NCBI GenBank assembly: GCA_021791715.1
Contig: JAJYWB010000006.1
Location: 1-64,000, forward strand
DNA from: Planctomycetota bacterium
GTDB lineage: Bacteria > Planctomycetota > Planctomycetia > Isosphaerales > Isosphaeraceae
Direction: 5' to 3'
Length of the DNA stretch: 64,000 nucleotides
Shown: one piece after another, positions 53,879-63,579 of the stretch
How the letters are laid out: every line of letters starts with the position of its first letter
Numbering within the stretch: the stretch's first letter is position 1
Notes under the pieces: model-generated
What the model was told of the DNA's origin: nothing
The model's database searches: none
What the model saw: the letters and a program-made list of their open reading frames with translations, nothing else
Position numbers and translations under genes: made by a program

Positions 53879-56594
53879 AGAATGCCTCCCATTCATCGTA
53901 GGGCATGGTGCCGAGATCGCGAAAGAGCTGAAGCCGATACAGTTGGTAATTGATCCAGTTGGAGATCAAGTTCCCTTGTGACGAGAAAATACTCGACTGG
54001 AACGAGATCAAGTTGATCGTTTGGGCCGCGGCGCTCGCGGAGTTCACCGCGGCGCCCACGGGGGGCGGAGCCACGATCTGCTCCTGGGCCTGATCTTTCT
54101 GACGCAAGACGAGGACGAACACCTGTTTCTGAATCTTGTACGTGGCGTACAAGACCTGTAACTGACGAACCTCGGTGCGGATCCCATATTTAATTTGGTC
54201 CTCGGCCTGCATCAGCGTACGGCGTTGTCGCTGGAAATTGATCCACGCCGTGCGGAAGTTGTTTCGCTGGCTGATCCGCACGAGCGGCAGCTCGGTGTTA
54301 AGCACGAGCGAAAACTGCTTCGCCTGGTCGATGAAGCCGAACGGATTGGTCGTCGGCGTCGGGGTGAGGTATTGGTTCGTCAACGTGACGTTCAACACCC
54401 CCTTGAGAGCGTTCGCGGTGACCCGCAATTGCCTCCAGGCGTCGTAAAGCTGGGCGCGGGAGTTCATCAGGTCAAGTCGATTTTCGAGCGCGATCCGCTC
54501 CGCCGCCAAGAGCAAATCTTCAAGATTTTCCTGGGTGTAATAGCCTTCGTTGTCGTACATCGAGGAGATCACGCCGCGATTGTCGATTTCGATCTCTTGC
54601 AGATCGGGAACTTTTTCGACGAGCGATTCAAGCTCGGCGAGTTTCCGCCGCGGGTTCGCTTGCCACCGATTGATCGCGTCGTAAGCGTCGCGGAAATCGG
54701 AGAGCAAGGTGAGATCGAGAGTCATCGGGATATCGGGGGGAAGCCCCAACTGCACCTTCATCTGATCGAGGTTGTTCCGATAAGCGAGCTGGTTGCTGAT
54801 CAACGTGGCCCGAGCCGATTGCACCTGCGATTCGGCCTGGTCGACCTGCAACGGAGTGAGCCCCGACGATTCCCCCTTGGCGAGTTCTTTGAAGACCTTG
54901 AGAATCTGCTCGAACGCCGCCAAATTATACATGCTGATTTCGACGTTGATCAACGATTGCAGCACTTGGATGAAACCGGGGTCCGGATCGAACAAGCCGG
55001 GGTTGGTGATCGGCGTGCCGACCGCGATGCTCGTGAAAAACTCTTGACGGAAACGAGCGAACAGACGGATCGTGTAGATGAGCTGACGCTCGGCCTGAGT
55101 GAGATTCTCAAGCGTGACCGCGCGGCCGCCGCCGGCGAGGAACGGCTGAACGAAGGTGAGCGGCAATTGCGATTGAACCGTCGGTTGAGCCGCGTTTTTA
55201 CCCACGAAGTTGAACACGAGTTGATTGGCGAAACCCGTGATCAACTGACCGCCCGACGAGAACAGTTTGCCCACCCCCGCGACCGTTCCCATATTGAGGC
55301 CGGAAAGCTGGCCACCGGGAGCGTATTTGGTGCGGTAACTGAAGACGTTGGCGGGGTTCACACCCCCGGCGAACCCACCTCCCGTTTGAGGGATGCCGCC
55401 GGCGCCCTGCGTGGGAGACATACCCGCGTAAAATTGCGGCTCGAACGCGAACCGCTGAAGCGCCACCGCGAGCGCCGCCTCGTAAACCGTTTCAAGCTGG
55501 AATTGGTACGCCCGAGCGTTCGTCATCGCGAGCTGATACGTTTGCTCAAGGTTCACCACATAAGGCTTGTATCCTTCGGGAAGCCCCGCGGCGAACGCCT
55601 CGGTCATCGTGATCGAACCGGGGGAGAGGATCGCCGCCATCTCGGACGTGATCTCCTCGATCGCCTCGTGCGTCTTCTCGCTCATTCCAGGCGGTTTTCC
55701 CTCGGGACGAGTCGTCTCGTCGACGTTGGGATTGGGATCGAACGGAGGCGCGGTTTGACGGAATTCCTCGCCGGGACGCCGCCGCCGTTGCGGAGCTCCG
55801 GGTCGAACGATCGGACCCGTCGGCAATACCTGCTGCGTTCGCGACACGGCGCGATCGCGCGGAGCCGGCGACTCCTTGGGAGGTTCGATACCCAGACGTT
55901 TGTATGCGGCGAGCATCAATTGTTCTTCTCGTTTAATCGCTTCCAGCTTCGCCAGACCCTCGGCGATCTTTTGAGGAAGCCGTTTCGACCGCGCTTCGGC
56001 GTCTAGAAACTTCGGCGACAATTCCTCCGGATTCGGCCCCAAATTCGCTGAGGGCGCAGCGGGTTTAAACGGCGAAGGCTCGCCGGGCGCGGGACTCGAA
56101 GGCGGAGGGTTCGCTCCGGGAGGTCGCGGCGTATTCGAATCGTCGCGAGGCGCGTTGCGGGCGCGCTCGGCCGCCTCGGCGGCTTTCTGCGCCTGCTGCT
56201 CGTCCTCGCGCTTCTTATTAAAGCGAATCAGCATGTCTTCGTAACCCGTCCCCTCGACCGGCGCGATCAGCCGATTCTGCGGCCACTGCGGCACGGGAGA
56301 AAGAGCCTGGGTCGCGTAATCGTCGGGCGGAGCGGGAGGATGATCAGGGTCGTACGGATCGGCGAATCGCGACATTTGTGGAGGATCGATTGAAAACATA
56401 TCAATCCGCCATCGCGGATCTCGACTCTTCTCAAAAACCGCCTCGGCGGCGTCTTGGTTCGCCCATTGGCGGAAAAACGCCCGCGTGCAACCCGACGATC
56501 CCGCGGTCACGCCTATGAGCAACAACAAACCGAGACGTCGCTTAACGTCTTGTGGAATCGAGCGAGTTTTACCGGTCTTCATGCGACTGATCAT
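53784..56594 (-). CDS. TolC-family outer-membrane efflux lipoprotein (936 aa)
   Basis: First gene of the efflux operon. The start is ATG 56594 (MISRMKTGKTRS) behind GGGAGG. The leader LGLLLLIGVTAGSSGC has a lipobox, so it is a lipoprotein. A long Pro-rich/disordered region follows (about 65-330). TolC helices begin near 350 (VVNLEQTYQLAMTNARAYQF), with QAESQVQSARATLISNQLAYR and the second half IALENRLDLMNSRAQLYDAW and LRVTANALKG, then VLNTELPLVRISQRNNFRTA. At more than 900 residues it is about twice the usual TolC length because of the N-terminal extension. The 3' end overlaps the adaptor gene. Confidence 0.93.
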   Translation of the reverse strand: MISRMKTGKTRSIPQDVKRRLGLLLLIGVTAGSSGCTRAFFRQWANQDAAEAVFEKSRDPRWRIDMFSIDPPQMSRFADPYDPDHPPAPPDDYATQALSPVPQWPQNRLIAPVEGTGYEDMLIRFNKKREDEQQAQKAAEAAERARNAPRDDSNTPRPPGANPPPSSPAPGEPSPFKPAAPSANLGPNPEELSPKFLDAEARSKRLPQKIAEGLAKLEAIKREEQLMLAAYKRLGIEPPKESPAPRDRAVSRTQQVLPTGPIVRPGAPQRRRRPGEEFRQTAPPFDPNPNVDETTRPEGKPPGMSEKTHEAIEEITSEMAAILSPGSITMTEAFAAGLPEGYKPYVVNLEQTYQLAMTNARAYQFQLETVYEAALAVALQRFAFEPQFYAGMSPTQGAGGIPQTGGGFAGGVNPANVFSYRTKYAPGGQLSGLNMGTVAGVGKLFSSGGQLITGFANQLVFNFVGKNAAQPTVQSQLPLTFVQPFLAGGGRAVTLENLTQAERQLIYTIRLFARFRQEFFTSIAVGTPITNPGLFDPDPGFIQVLQSLINVEISMYNLAAFEQILKVFKELAKGESSGLTPLQVDQAESQVQSARATLISNQLAYRNNLDQMKVQLGLPPDIPMTLDLTLLSDFRDAYDAINRWQANPRRKLAELESLVEKVPDLQEIEIDNRGVISSMYDNEGYYTQENLEDLLLAAERIALENRLDLMNSRAQLYDAWRQLRVTANALKGVLNVTLTNQYLTPTPTTNPFGFIDQAKQFSLVLNTELPLVRISQRNNFRTAWINFQRQRRTLMQAEDQIKYGIRTEVRQLQVLYATYKIQKQVFVLVLRQKDQAQEQIVAPPPVGAAVNSASAAAQTINLISFQSSIFSSQGNLISNWINYQLYRLQLFRDLGTMPYDEWEAFYELFPPKARNGGPPRVAIDRRPPRAEPTATR

Positions 56595-57128
56595 TCCCTT
56601 CGACCTCCCTGTCGTGTGGGTCGGCCCGTCCGACGGCCGACCGTCGGCAAGACGGCATGACTCATTCCGCTTGGGTGGGTGATTCCTCAAAATCGACGCG
56701 CTCCGCACCACGGTCGATCGAGGACCGAATCCGCTGGACCAAAAACGATCTCCCGCGATCCCGATCGGATTTGGAACGCGGATCCAAAAGCGTGAACGAT
56801 CCCGTGACGCACTCGCGCCGTGGTCCGGGGGTGGTGTTCAGCGAATTATATCGGTTACACCGATTCCACGAGTTGAACCGAAAGGAACGGTTGTTTGGAG
56901 AATTGATACGTGATGTCGGTCGCATAATTACAGTCGAACGCTCCGACCGGTCGAAATCTAAGACGTCGAGGCGGGGCGAGCGCGCCGATTTCCACCTTGT
57001 ATAAGGATCGGGTGTCGATAACGCCGATCCTAAACAGCGCTCGAACAATCCGCGCCGCGTTGGGATGCATGGATCGATCGAATCGGCGAACCAAGTCGGT
57101 CTCGCCGCGGGAGGAGGGAGTCTCCATT
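56595..57128. other. Intergenic region between divergent operons
   Basis: 534 bp between the efflux operon (minus) and the FG-GAP gene (plus). No gene is supported. It presumably contains both promoters. A GGAGG at about 57111-57116 is the ribosome binding site of the FG-GAP gene. Confidence 0.5.
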
Positions 57129-59768
57129 ATGTCTTCATCAGGTCAACGCAACCCGCGCGGGGGCGTCGCCCGTCGCCGCGTCCAATTCCGACCGATCGGC
57201 GAGCCGCTCGAACAACGAATCGCGCTCTCGATCGACCTGGCCACCGTCGATACCAAACCGTACGGAATTCAAGAAACCAACGGGTTTGTATCAAACACCG
57301 CCGGCGCCGGCGCCAGACTTCAGGTCGTCAGCGATATCGCCAATACCGGCTACCAAGATCTGGCCATCGGCGCGCCGAGCTTCACCAACACCAGCACCGG
57401 CCCGTCGGTCGGTCAATCGGGAACGAGCGCCGCGTATTTACTTTTCGGATCCAACGGAGCGGGACTCTCGGGTAACGGTTCCTTCCCGTGGGCCGACCTA
57501 AAATCGAATTCCCGCGTCAGCGATCTCAGCACCCTCGGACAAGTATCCCAAACCAATCCCAAAACCGGGCTCGCGACCTTCCCGTATAACGGATTAACGT
57601 TCATCACGAGCTCCAATTTGAGCTCGGGTTTGGGTTCGTCGATCGCCGACGTTCCCAACATCACGGGCACAGGTATTAACGCGTTTATGCTCGGCGCCCC
57701 CAACGGACTCGACGCCAACTCCGACCCCGGAAGCGCCGGGACCGGACGAGCTTACCTCATCTACGGCGGTACGGCTCTCCAAAAACTCGTCCCCGCCAAA
57801 AGCGGGCTTACAACCCTCGACCTCGACAGCAACGCCCCTCCAACGGGTCAAAATGTGATTGTCTTTTGGTCGAGCCAGCAGGGGATCGGCCTCGGAACCG
57901 CGGTCGCGAACGTGGGTAACCTCCTCGGCGACGGCGGTCCCGATATCGCCATCTCCGCCCCCAACGCGTCTTACGGTGGAATGACGAACAACGGAGCGAT
58001 CTACGTGATCCCCGCTTCGTTCCTTCGCACCGTGAGAAACGGCGTGATCAACGTCGATGAGATCGGTCAAACAGGCAAGGGAGCGATCCCCGGAGTCGTC
58101 TTCATCGGCGCCAACAACGGCGACCGAATCGGCCAATCGCTCGCCAACGCCGGCAACACCGACGGTTCGACCGCGGGGGGGCTCGGGCTCAGCGATATGC
58201 TGATCGGAGCTTCGAACGCCGATTCGGGCTTCGGCGCCGCGTATCTCGTCTACGGCGCCTCGAATCTCACCTCCAAGGCGACCCAGGACACAAACGGAAT
58301 TTTCGATATCAGCCTCAGTCGACTCGGCACTCCGGGATCGGCGACGGGGGTGATCAAAGGCGCGGTTTTCGACGGTACCACGCAGGGCGATATGACCGGT
58401 TACTCGGTTTCCGGCGCCGGCACGTTTGACGGCGGAACATTGTCAGACTTTTTGATCGGATCCCCGGGATACAACGGTTCCGCCGGGCTCGCGACCCTCG
58501 TCTTCGGCCGGTCGGCGTCGTCCCCCAGCGGAGCGATCACCGGAACGTTCACGATCAACTCGCTGCCGGGATCGGTCAAATCGCTCCAGATGATCGGCCC
58601 CGCCGCGGGGGCGCTCGCGGGCTACTCGGTCTCGGCGACGCGCTCGGTGATAACAAATTATACATTGCCCGATATCATTATCGGAGCTCCGGGCGCCAAT
58701 AACGGCGAAGGATCGGCTTATCTGATCCCCGGCAGCTCGACGATCGTCGGCACCCACCACCTGCAGAACACCGAGAGCGGGCCGCTCCAGGGGCTCATCA
58801 TCACCGCGAGCAACAGCGCCTCGACCCCCTACCTGGGAACCGCGGTCAGCGGCAACCTCACGACGACCCCGCTGGGGAACACGCTCGACCTCGGCGGGCT
58901 CGGCAGCGTCGCGATCGGCGCACCGGGTTATTCGCTCACGGGACAGCTCGCGGGAGGATCGGTCTTCGCTCTCCAGGGGCGATACATCCCGCTGAGCAAA
59001 CCCAAATCGACCGAAATCCCCGTGACGATCGGCGTCAATTCCCCCTTCGGACCGTTCACCGTCAACGCTTCGTCGTCGACGATGACAATTTATGTGTTCA
59101 GCAACGCGAACATCACCCCGCCGTTCGTTCCCCCCACCGAAATCAACCCCACGTCGATCGTCGTCAACGGCGTGGCGTACCCCAACGCCACCATCACCAC
59201 CGACCCCAAAGACGAGAACGGCGACGGTTACGCCGACGCGATCATTACAATTTCACCAGTCTCAGCGCTGAATCTCGTTAACGGAACGACGACGATCACG
59301 ATCTCGGGAACGACCCTTTCGACGAGCGCGCATCCCAACGAACTCTTCTCGGGATCGGCGACCGTCACCGTCACCGGATCGACCAACTCGGGAGGAGGCG
59401 CGGCGGGAGTTCCAGGCACGGTTTCGCTCGGCTCGGTCTTCTCAACCTTCCCCCAATACGGCGACTCGCTCGTCCCCTCGGTTCAGGCGCTCTCGCAATT
59501 CAACTGGAGACCGCTGCCGATCCGGATCGCCTACTCGCAGTTCCAGGCGCCCGCCGGCTTCGTTCGTCGCATCTACCTGCTCCATCACCCGGGCGCGATG
59601 AAACCGTTCGGCAGCCGCTACTACGACCGTAAACAAGGCAAGAACACGCTTCCCCAAAGCGTCTTCACCCACCGCGAACAGTTCCACAACGGCAAACTCT
59701 ACACCTACCGCCATCCTGGAATCGTCATCCCCTCGACGATGCAATACGGATCGTATTTCAATCCGTAA
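57129..59768 (+). CDS. Exported FG-GAP (integrin-like) beta-propeller protein (879 aa)
   Basis: The start is ATG 57129 (MSSSGQRNPRGGVARRRVQF) after GGAGGAGGGAG; the longer frame is unsupported. The LEPR-like PLEQRIALS follows the basic leader. About seven FG-GAP-like repeats follow, each with 'IGAP/ISAP...G.AYLVYG' elements: DLAIGAPSFTN, FMLGAPNGLDA, DIAISAPNASYGG, DMLIGASNADSGFGAAYLVY, DFLIGSPGYNGSAG, DIIIGAPGANNGEGSAYLIP and VAIGAPGYSLTGQ. A beta-rich Ig-like part (about 670-790) and an Arg/Tyr-rich C-terminal tail complete it. Probably cell-surface, ligand unknown. Confidence 0.88.
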   Translation: MSSSGQRNPRGGVARRRVQFRPIGEPLEQRIALSIDLATVDTKPYGIQETNGFVSNTAGAGARLQVVSDIANTGYQDLAIGAPSFTNTSTGPSVGQSGTSAAYLLFGSNGAGLSGNGSFPWADLKSNSRVSDLSTLGQVSQTNPKTGLATFPYNGLTFITSSNLSSGLGSSIADVPNITGTGINAFMLGAPNGLDANSDPGSAGTGRAYLIYGGTALQKLVPAKSGLTTLDLDSNAPPTGQNVIVFWSSQQGIGLGTAVANVGNLLGDGGPDIAISAPNASYGGMTNNGAIYVIPASFLRTVRNGVINVDEIGQTGKGAIPGVVFIGANNGDRIGQSLANAGNTDGSTAGGLGLSDMLIGASNADSGFGAAYLVYGASNLTSKATQDTNGIFDISLSRLGTPGSATGVIKGAVFDGTTQGDMTGYSVSGAGTFDGGTLSDFLIGSPGYNGSAGLATLVFGRSASSPSGAITGTFTINSLPGSVKSLQMIGPAAGALAGYSVSATRSVITNYTLPDIIIGAPGANNGEGSAYLIPGSSTIVGTHHLQNTESGPLQGLIITASNSASTPYLGTAVSGNLTTTPLGNTLDLGGLGSVAIGAPGYSLTGQLAGGSVFALQGRYIPLSKPKSTEIPVTIGVNSPFGPFTVNASSSTMTIYVFSNANITPPFVPPTEINPTSIVVNGVAYPNATITTDPKDENGDGYADAIITISPVSALNLVNGTTTITISGTTLSTSAHPNELFSGSATVTVTGSTNSGGGAAGVPGTVSLGSVFSTFPQYGDSLVPSVQALSQFNWRPLPIRIAYSQFQAPAGFVRRIYLLHHPGAMKPFGSRYYDRKQGKNTLPQSVFTHREQFHNGKLYTYRHPGIVIPSTMQYGSYFNP

Positions 59769-59808
59769 TCGATCTGATGAATCAACATCCGCGTGTTTCC
59801 TCACGACG

Positions 59809-59842
59809 AGCCGGCGATTTCTCAACCGAGATTTCGCCGGCT
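59809..59842 (+). terminator. Hairpin after the FG-GAP gene, possible terminator
   Basis: AGCCGGCGA pairs with TCGCCGGCT around a loop that itself has weak pairing, 40 bp after the stop codon. No T-tract follows, so a factor-independent terminator is only possible. Confidence 0.4.
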
Positions 59843-59990
59843 TGTCCCGCTTCGAAAAACACCGCGCGAAGACGTCGTCCCGCGGTCGCCCGGAACCATT
59901 CCTTCGTATTCCCGATCGACTCGCGCTTTCCCGCGATCTAAAATCAATTATGGCGGTTTCGTTCCGGTACGTAAGAATAAGATAATTCAA

Positions 59991-60665
59991 ATGAAAAACT
60001 TTAACTTGTCTGAATTCGACACGAAATGGGTTTATCGAACTTTCGCGTGCTGCGCGATCGCGATCGCGAGCGGACCCCAACCCCCCTCCCCCGCCTTGTT
60101 TCGCGTCGACGCTCAGTTATCGCCCCCGTCGGGCGACGAGTTCGAGCGAATCGCCGCCGCCGACGACCCCGCGGCCCAAAAGCCGAGCGACGATCAACCC
60201 GACAAAAAATCAAACGACGACTCGAAACCGGGAGTCGGCGATGACGACTCTCAAGAAATCGACGAGCTTGATAAGCGAATTGATGAATTGATCAAACGCC
60301 ACAACGATGTGAGACGCGACGAGGGGCTTCGTCCCCTGGTCAAAGAGAAAAAACTGTCGAAGGCCGCGGCGATCCACGCGCGCGACATGGCCGACCGGGA
60401 GACGATGTCGCACGAAGGGGGCGACGGTTCCACGCCCGCCGACCGAGTCAAAAAATGCGGCTACGAATTCCTCAGAATCGGTGAGAACATCGCCTACGGG
60501 CAAACCACCACCAAAGAGGTCGTCGCCGGATGGCTCGATAGCCCGCCGCACCGGAAAAACATCCTCGGCAATTTCACCGAGATCGGAGCTTCGGTGTTCA
60601 AATCGAAGCGGGGCAAACTTTACTGGTGCGTCGAATTCGGCGTTCCCAAGCGCCGCAAGAGATGA
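59991..60665 (+). CDS. Secreted CAP (SCP-like) domain protein (224 aa)
   Basis: ATG 59991 opens a signal-like segment (TFACCAIAIASGPQPPSPAL). A disordered Asp/Ser/Lys-rich linker (about 48-90) is followed by a CAP domain: IKRHNDVRRDEGLRPLVKEK, AAIHARDMADRETMSHEG, YEFLRIGENIAYGQTTTKEV, VAGWLDSPPHRKNILGNFTE and IGASVFKSKRGKLYWCVEFG. The four CAP active-site-like His/Glu positions are all visible. Extracellular; bacterial CAP proteins have no settled function. Confidence 0.9.
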   Translation: MKNFNLSEFDTKWVYRTFACCAIAIASGPQPPSPALFRVDAQLSPPSGDEFERIAAADDPAAQKPSDDQPDKKSNDDSKPGVGDDDSQEIDELDKRIDELIKRHNDVRRDEGLRPLVKEKKLSKAAAIHARDMADRETMSHEGGDGSTPADRVKKCGYEFLRIGENIAYGQTTTKEVVAGWLDSPPHRKNILGNFTEIGASVFKSKRGKLYWCVEFGVPKRRKR

Positions 60666-60831
60666 AAATCCGTCAGCACGCTCATACCCGTCAAGGTCGA
60701 GGGGACGTTTTCCGTCCTCGCTCCAACCCGGTCGCTTCACGTCGTGTATGGTTAGGTAGATCGTCGTCGCGCGGCGGTTGCGACGATCGCGCGACACCCA
60801 TGACGAAACACCGAAAGGAAACGACTTCAAC

Positions 60832-61173
60832 ATGACCGCGAAACAACTGCATCGATACGCGTTGATACTCATCGCGATCGCGGCGGGCGCAGGCTGCCAC
60901 GGAATCGAAAGGCGACAACAACTCGCGATGACCGACGCTCCGCTCACCACGACCAGCGCCGGCGGAACCGTCGTCGAATCGATCCCCGCTCAACCCGCGA
61001 CTTTTGTCGATCGACACCCGCTCCTCTGGAAACCTCGCGAATATTACGACACCACCGCGACCGGACCGATCGGCAAAACCGCCGCCGCCACGTTTGTCGG
61101 CGTGCCCGCGGGAATCCTCGGCGAACTCAAACAGATCGTCGTCGGCATTCCCCCCGCCACTCGACCTTATTAA
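60832..61173 (+). CDS. Small lipoprotein of unknown function (113 aa)
   Basis: ATG 60832 (MTAKQLHRYALILIAIAAGA) leads to a lipobox AAGAGC, so the mature protein is lipid-anchored. The rest is short, with PAQPATFVDRHPLLWKPREY and a C-terminal AGILGELKQIVVGIPP. No family is recognised. It is preceded by GAAAGGAAA and follows the CAP gene on the same strand. Confidence 0.7.
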   Translation: MTAKQLHRYALILIAIAAGAGCHGIERRQQLAMTDAPLTTTSAGGTVVESIPAQPATFVDRHPLLWKPREYYDTTATGPIGKTAAATFVGVPAGILGELKQIVVGIPPATRPY

Positions 61174-61346
61174 GCGATCCGAGTCGACCCCGACTCGCGA
61201 TCGCACGGGTTGTGACGCCAAGGCGTGTTTCAACCCGCTACGCGACTGTGATCGCACGATTTGACTGAATCCGCCCGATCTTGCAACCGAATCTGAATGC
61301 AGGCGACGCGCCCGGAGGCGCGATCGCCCGTTCCGGAGCGGGATCC

Positions 61347-62309
61347 ATGAGAAGTCGGCATATACTCGAATCTTGCATTATTATAACCGGAGCGATCGTT
61401 TCGGCTCGGCTCGGCTCGGCGGCCTTCGCCGACGATCAAGCCCCCGAACTCGAGGCTCCGATCTCTTCACCCGCGCCCGCAGCGTCGATACCGCCCCCCA
61501 ATCCCGCCGCGACGTCCGCCGCGTCCGCCTCGCGAAATCCACAGGCGCCGATGAGCCGATCCAACCGCGAAGCCGCTTCGGCTCCTCGTCGGTCGGCTGT
61601 TCTCGCGGTTCCAGGATTGGACGGAAACATTCCGGCGCCTCGGCGTTTGCCCGTCGCCGGCTTCGAACGCATCGCCCCCGACCGATCCCCCGAGCTTTCG
61701 CCGCCTCTCGATCTCAAAGAAGCCGACGAATCGTCGAACCTGCCCCTTGAACTCGAAACCGATCCCCCTGGATACGGCGGAAACCGTGATCCGTCGAGAT
61801 CGTTCACCAATCCCTCGGCGCCGAGGAATTCCAACGATCGGGCGCCTCGAAATCGAACCGGCGAGGCTTCGCCGACGCGTCGCTCGTCGTCGGATGCTCG
61901 CGCAACCAATCTTTCGCGCAATTCGAGCGTGAAAGTTACCGATCCGCCTCCTCGTCGCGGCTTTTTCGGCTTTTTCCGCCCTCAACCTCCCGTACGAGAC
62001 GCCTCGCCGATCGACCGCCGGCCGTCGGCCGTAAGCGACCCGGTGATCGATCGTAACGACGGCGTGATCGCCGTCGAACCACCGCGGTCCGATCCCGCGA
62101 CCGACGACGCGCTCAAACGACGCATCGAGCGCCAGGCGCGCGCGATCGGCGGCGATCGCATCCGCACGCTTGACGTCAAAGTGAAAGGGAAACGCGTATT
62201 GATTCGTGCGACCGCGAATCGCTTTTGGCAACGCCGAGGCCTCCGCAACGACCTGCAAACCCTCCAGGCGCTCGCGGGACTTCAATCGCAAGTCGAAGTC
62301 GTTCCGTGA
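61347..62309 (+). CDS. Exported Pro/Ser/Arg-rich protein with BON-like C-terminus (320 aa)
   Basis: The start is ATG 61347, which opens a signal peptide (IIITGAIVSARLGSAAFA) after GGAGCGGGATCC; the longer frame is unsupported. Residues 30-230 are Pro/Ser/Arg/Asn-rich and probably disordered. The last 65 residues (DALKRRIERQARAIGGDRIR, then LDVKVKGKRVLIRATANRFW) resemble a BON domain, an envelope-binding fold. No partner gene is obvious. Confidence 0.65.
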   Translation: MRSRHILESCIIITGAIVSARLGSAAFADDQAPELEAPISSPAPAASIPPPNPAATSAASASRNPQAPMSRSNREAASAPRRSAVLAVPGLDGNIPAPRRLPVAGFERIAPDRSPELSPPLDLKEADESSNLPLELETDPPGYGGNRDPSRSFTNPSAPRNSNDRAPRNRTGEASPTRRSSSDARATNLSRNSSVKVTDPPPRRGFFGFFRPQPPVRDASPIDRRPSAVSDPVIDRNDGVIAVEPPRSDPATDDALKRRIERQARAIGGDRIRTLDVKVKGKRVLIRATANRFWQRRGLRNDLQTLQALAGLQSQVEVVP

Positions 62310-62355
62310 CGGCGAAAAATCGTTCATTATTTCCAATGACGTATAAGTCTGGTTT

Positions 62356-62642
62356 GGGAGGGCGAACCTCCCGGTGAGCCTCTTTTGAAAATTCCTATTG
62401 AAATAGACTCATCGTCTGTATCTTGTGCTCGCATCTTTAGAGCGAACGGAAAGAGAGATTATACCAACGCGACGCTCAAGCGAGGGTCCGGTCAAATGAT
62501 CAATCGACACGTTTAAAATTATTATTAGAAGCCGATCGATTGCGCTTCGGGTTGGTATGATCGACGCTCAGCCGCGTTAGGATTTTTTCATGCTGCGAGT
62601 GTGAATTATATCAAGACGGCTCACCGGGAGGTTCACCCTCCC
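62356..62642. repeat. Inverted-repeat element, copy 2
   Basis: Left arm GGGAGGGCGAACCTCCCGGT from 62356, right arm GGCTCACCGGGAGGTTCACC at 62618-62642, with about 235 nt of AT-rich DNA between. The arms match those at 37611-37718. Neither the spacer nor the rest of the gap up to 62786 contains a gene. Confidence 0.85.
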
Positions 62643-62786
62643 AATTCAAGATTCATCGTCATATTTGAAAAAATTTATTTGATTGGAATATAAATAGTTT
62701 AATCCAACAAACCCCGACGACGCCGCTCTGATTATCCTGTTAATCCGAACCGACGTGCGAGCGAAGGATATTTGATCTTTCATCCG

Positions 62787-63371
62787 TTATCGGTTCATTC
62801 GATCGACGCTCGGTCTGTTTTTCAAGGCTAAAACCATTCGGAGATACGATCGCCTGATATAGCTTTTGAGGCCGAGTTCGGTAGCGAGATCGACGACGGC
62901 GTGTCGGGCTTGATCGAGATCGTCTTTGGTTTCGGCGATCGTCTCGACCTCGATGAATCCGCCAAGATCTTCGACCTGATCGATCGCGCAGATCATCTTT
63001 CGACCGTTCCAATCGAGCGGATAGACGCGTCTTTGTTTCCGAACGACGGCGACCTCTTGAAAGCCGAGACGAAGCCAAATCGTGATCATGGGATCGAGCG
63101 CCGAGGCGCCCTGGGCGAGTTCGACCTCGATTTCCTCGCGGGTTTTAACCGCCGAGGCGAGCCTCGGTCCCTTGTAGGTGATCCAGGCGCGATCGTTTTC
63201 GACGCGAACCCGCAGCGCCTCGTTGGTGACGGCGAAATCACGCGCAGGGTGCGATAAATAGGTATCGGACTGATCGACGGTTTCGGCGAGCGTTCCGCCG
63301 AGCGCACGAATCCGCTCTTCGACCGCCCGCGGATCTTCGACACGATACTTGCGTTCGACTTCGTAACTCAT
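62787..63371 (-). CDS. CYTH-domain protein, class IV adenylate cyclase/thiamine-triphosphatase type (194 aa)
   Basis: A small tunnel-fold enzyme acting on nucleotide or polyphosphate substrates. The start is ATG 63371 (MSYEVERKYRVEDP); the frame extends upstream but this Met gives the conserved ExExK-type opening (E4-E6-K8, here EVERK). Other CYTH features: QSDTYLSHPARDFA, ALRVRVENDRAWITYKGPR, EIEVEL, VRKQRRVYPLDW and FIEVETI near the C-terminus. CyaB- or triphosphatase-type activity is possible; the substrate is not determinable. It is divergent from the edge gene. Confidence 0.88.
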   Translation of the reverse strand: MSYEVERKYRVEDPRAVEERIRALGGTLAETVDQSDTYLSHPARDFAVTNEALRVRVENDRAWITYKGPRLASAVKTREEIEVELAQGASALDPMITIWLRLGFQEVAVVRKQRRVYPLDWNGRKMICAIDQVEDLGGFIEVETIAETKDDLDQARHAVVDLATELGLKSYIRRSYLRMVLALKNRPSVDRMNR

Positions 63372-63579
63372 GAATGCGATGATAAGAAGAAAGCCCGGCC
63401 AAGTGCAACAACCAAGAGTCATCAGAGTGAGAGTGACGCGATGGACCGAACGGGTGGATGAATCCTGTTTGACGGAAATCCGCATACGGATATCTTGAGC
63501 GAAACGATGGAATGATTTAAGCTCATTGAAGAATCGAACAACCGCGATCGGAATAATACGATATAGCCGGAGAGCCCGG

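Noticed and set aside
52163..53953. 596-codon plus-strand frame
   Set aside because: Antisense to the adaptor gene, which has clear HlyD features.
54195..56006. 603-codon plus-strand frame
   Set aside because: Antisense to the TolC gene; Arg/Glu/His-rich shadow.
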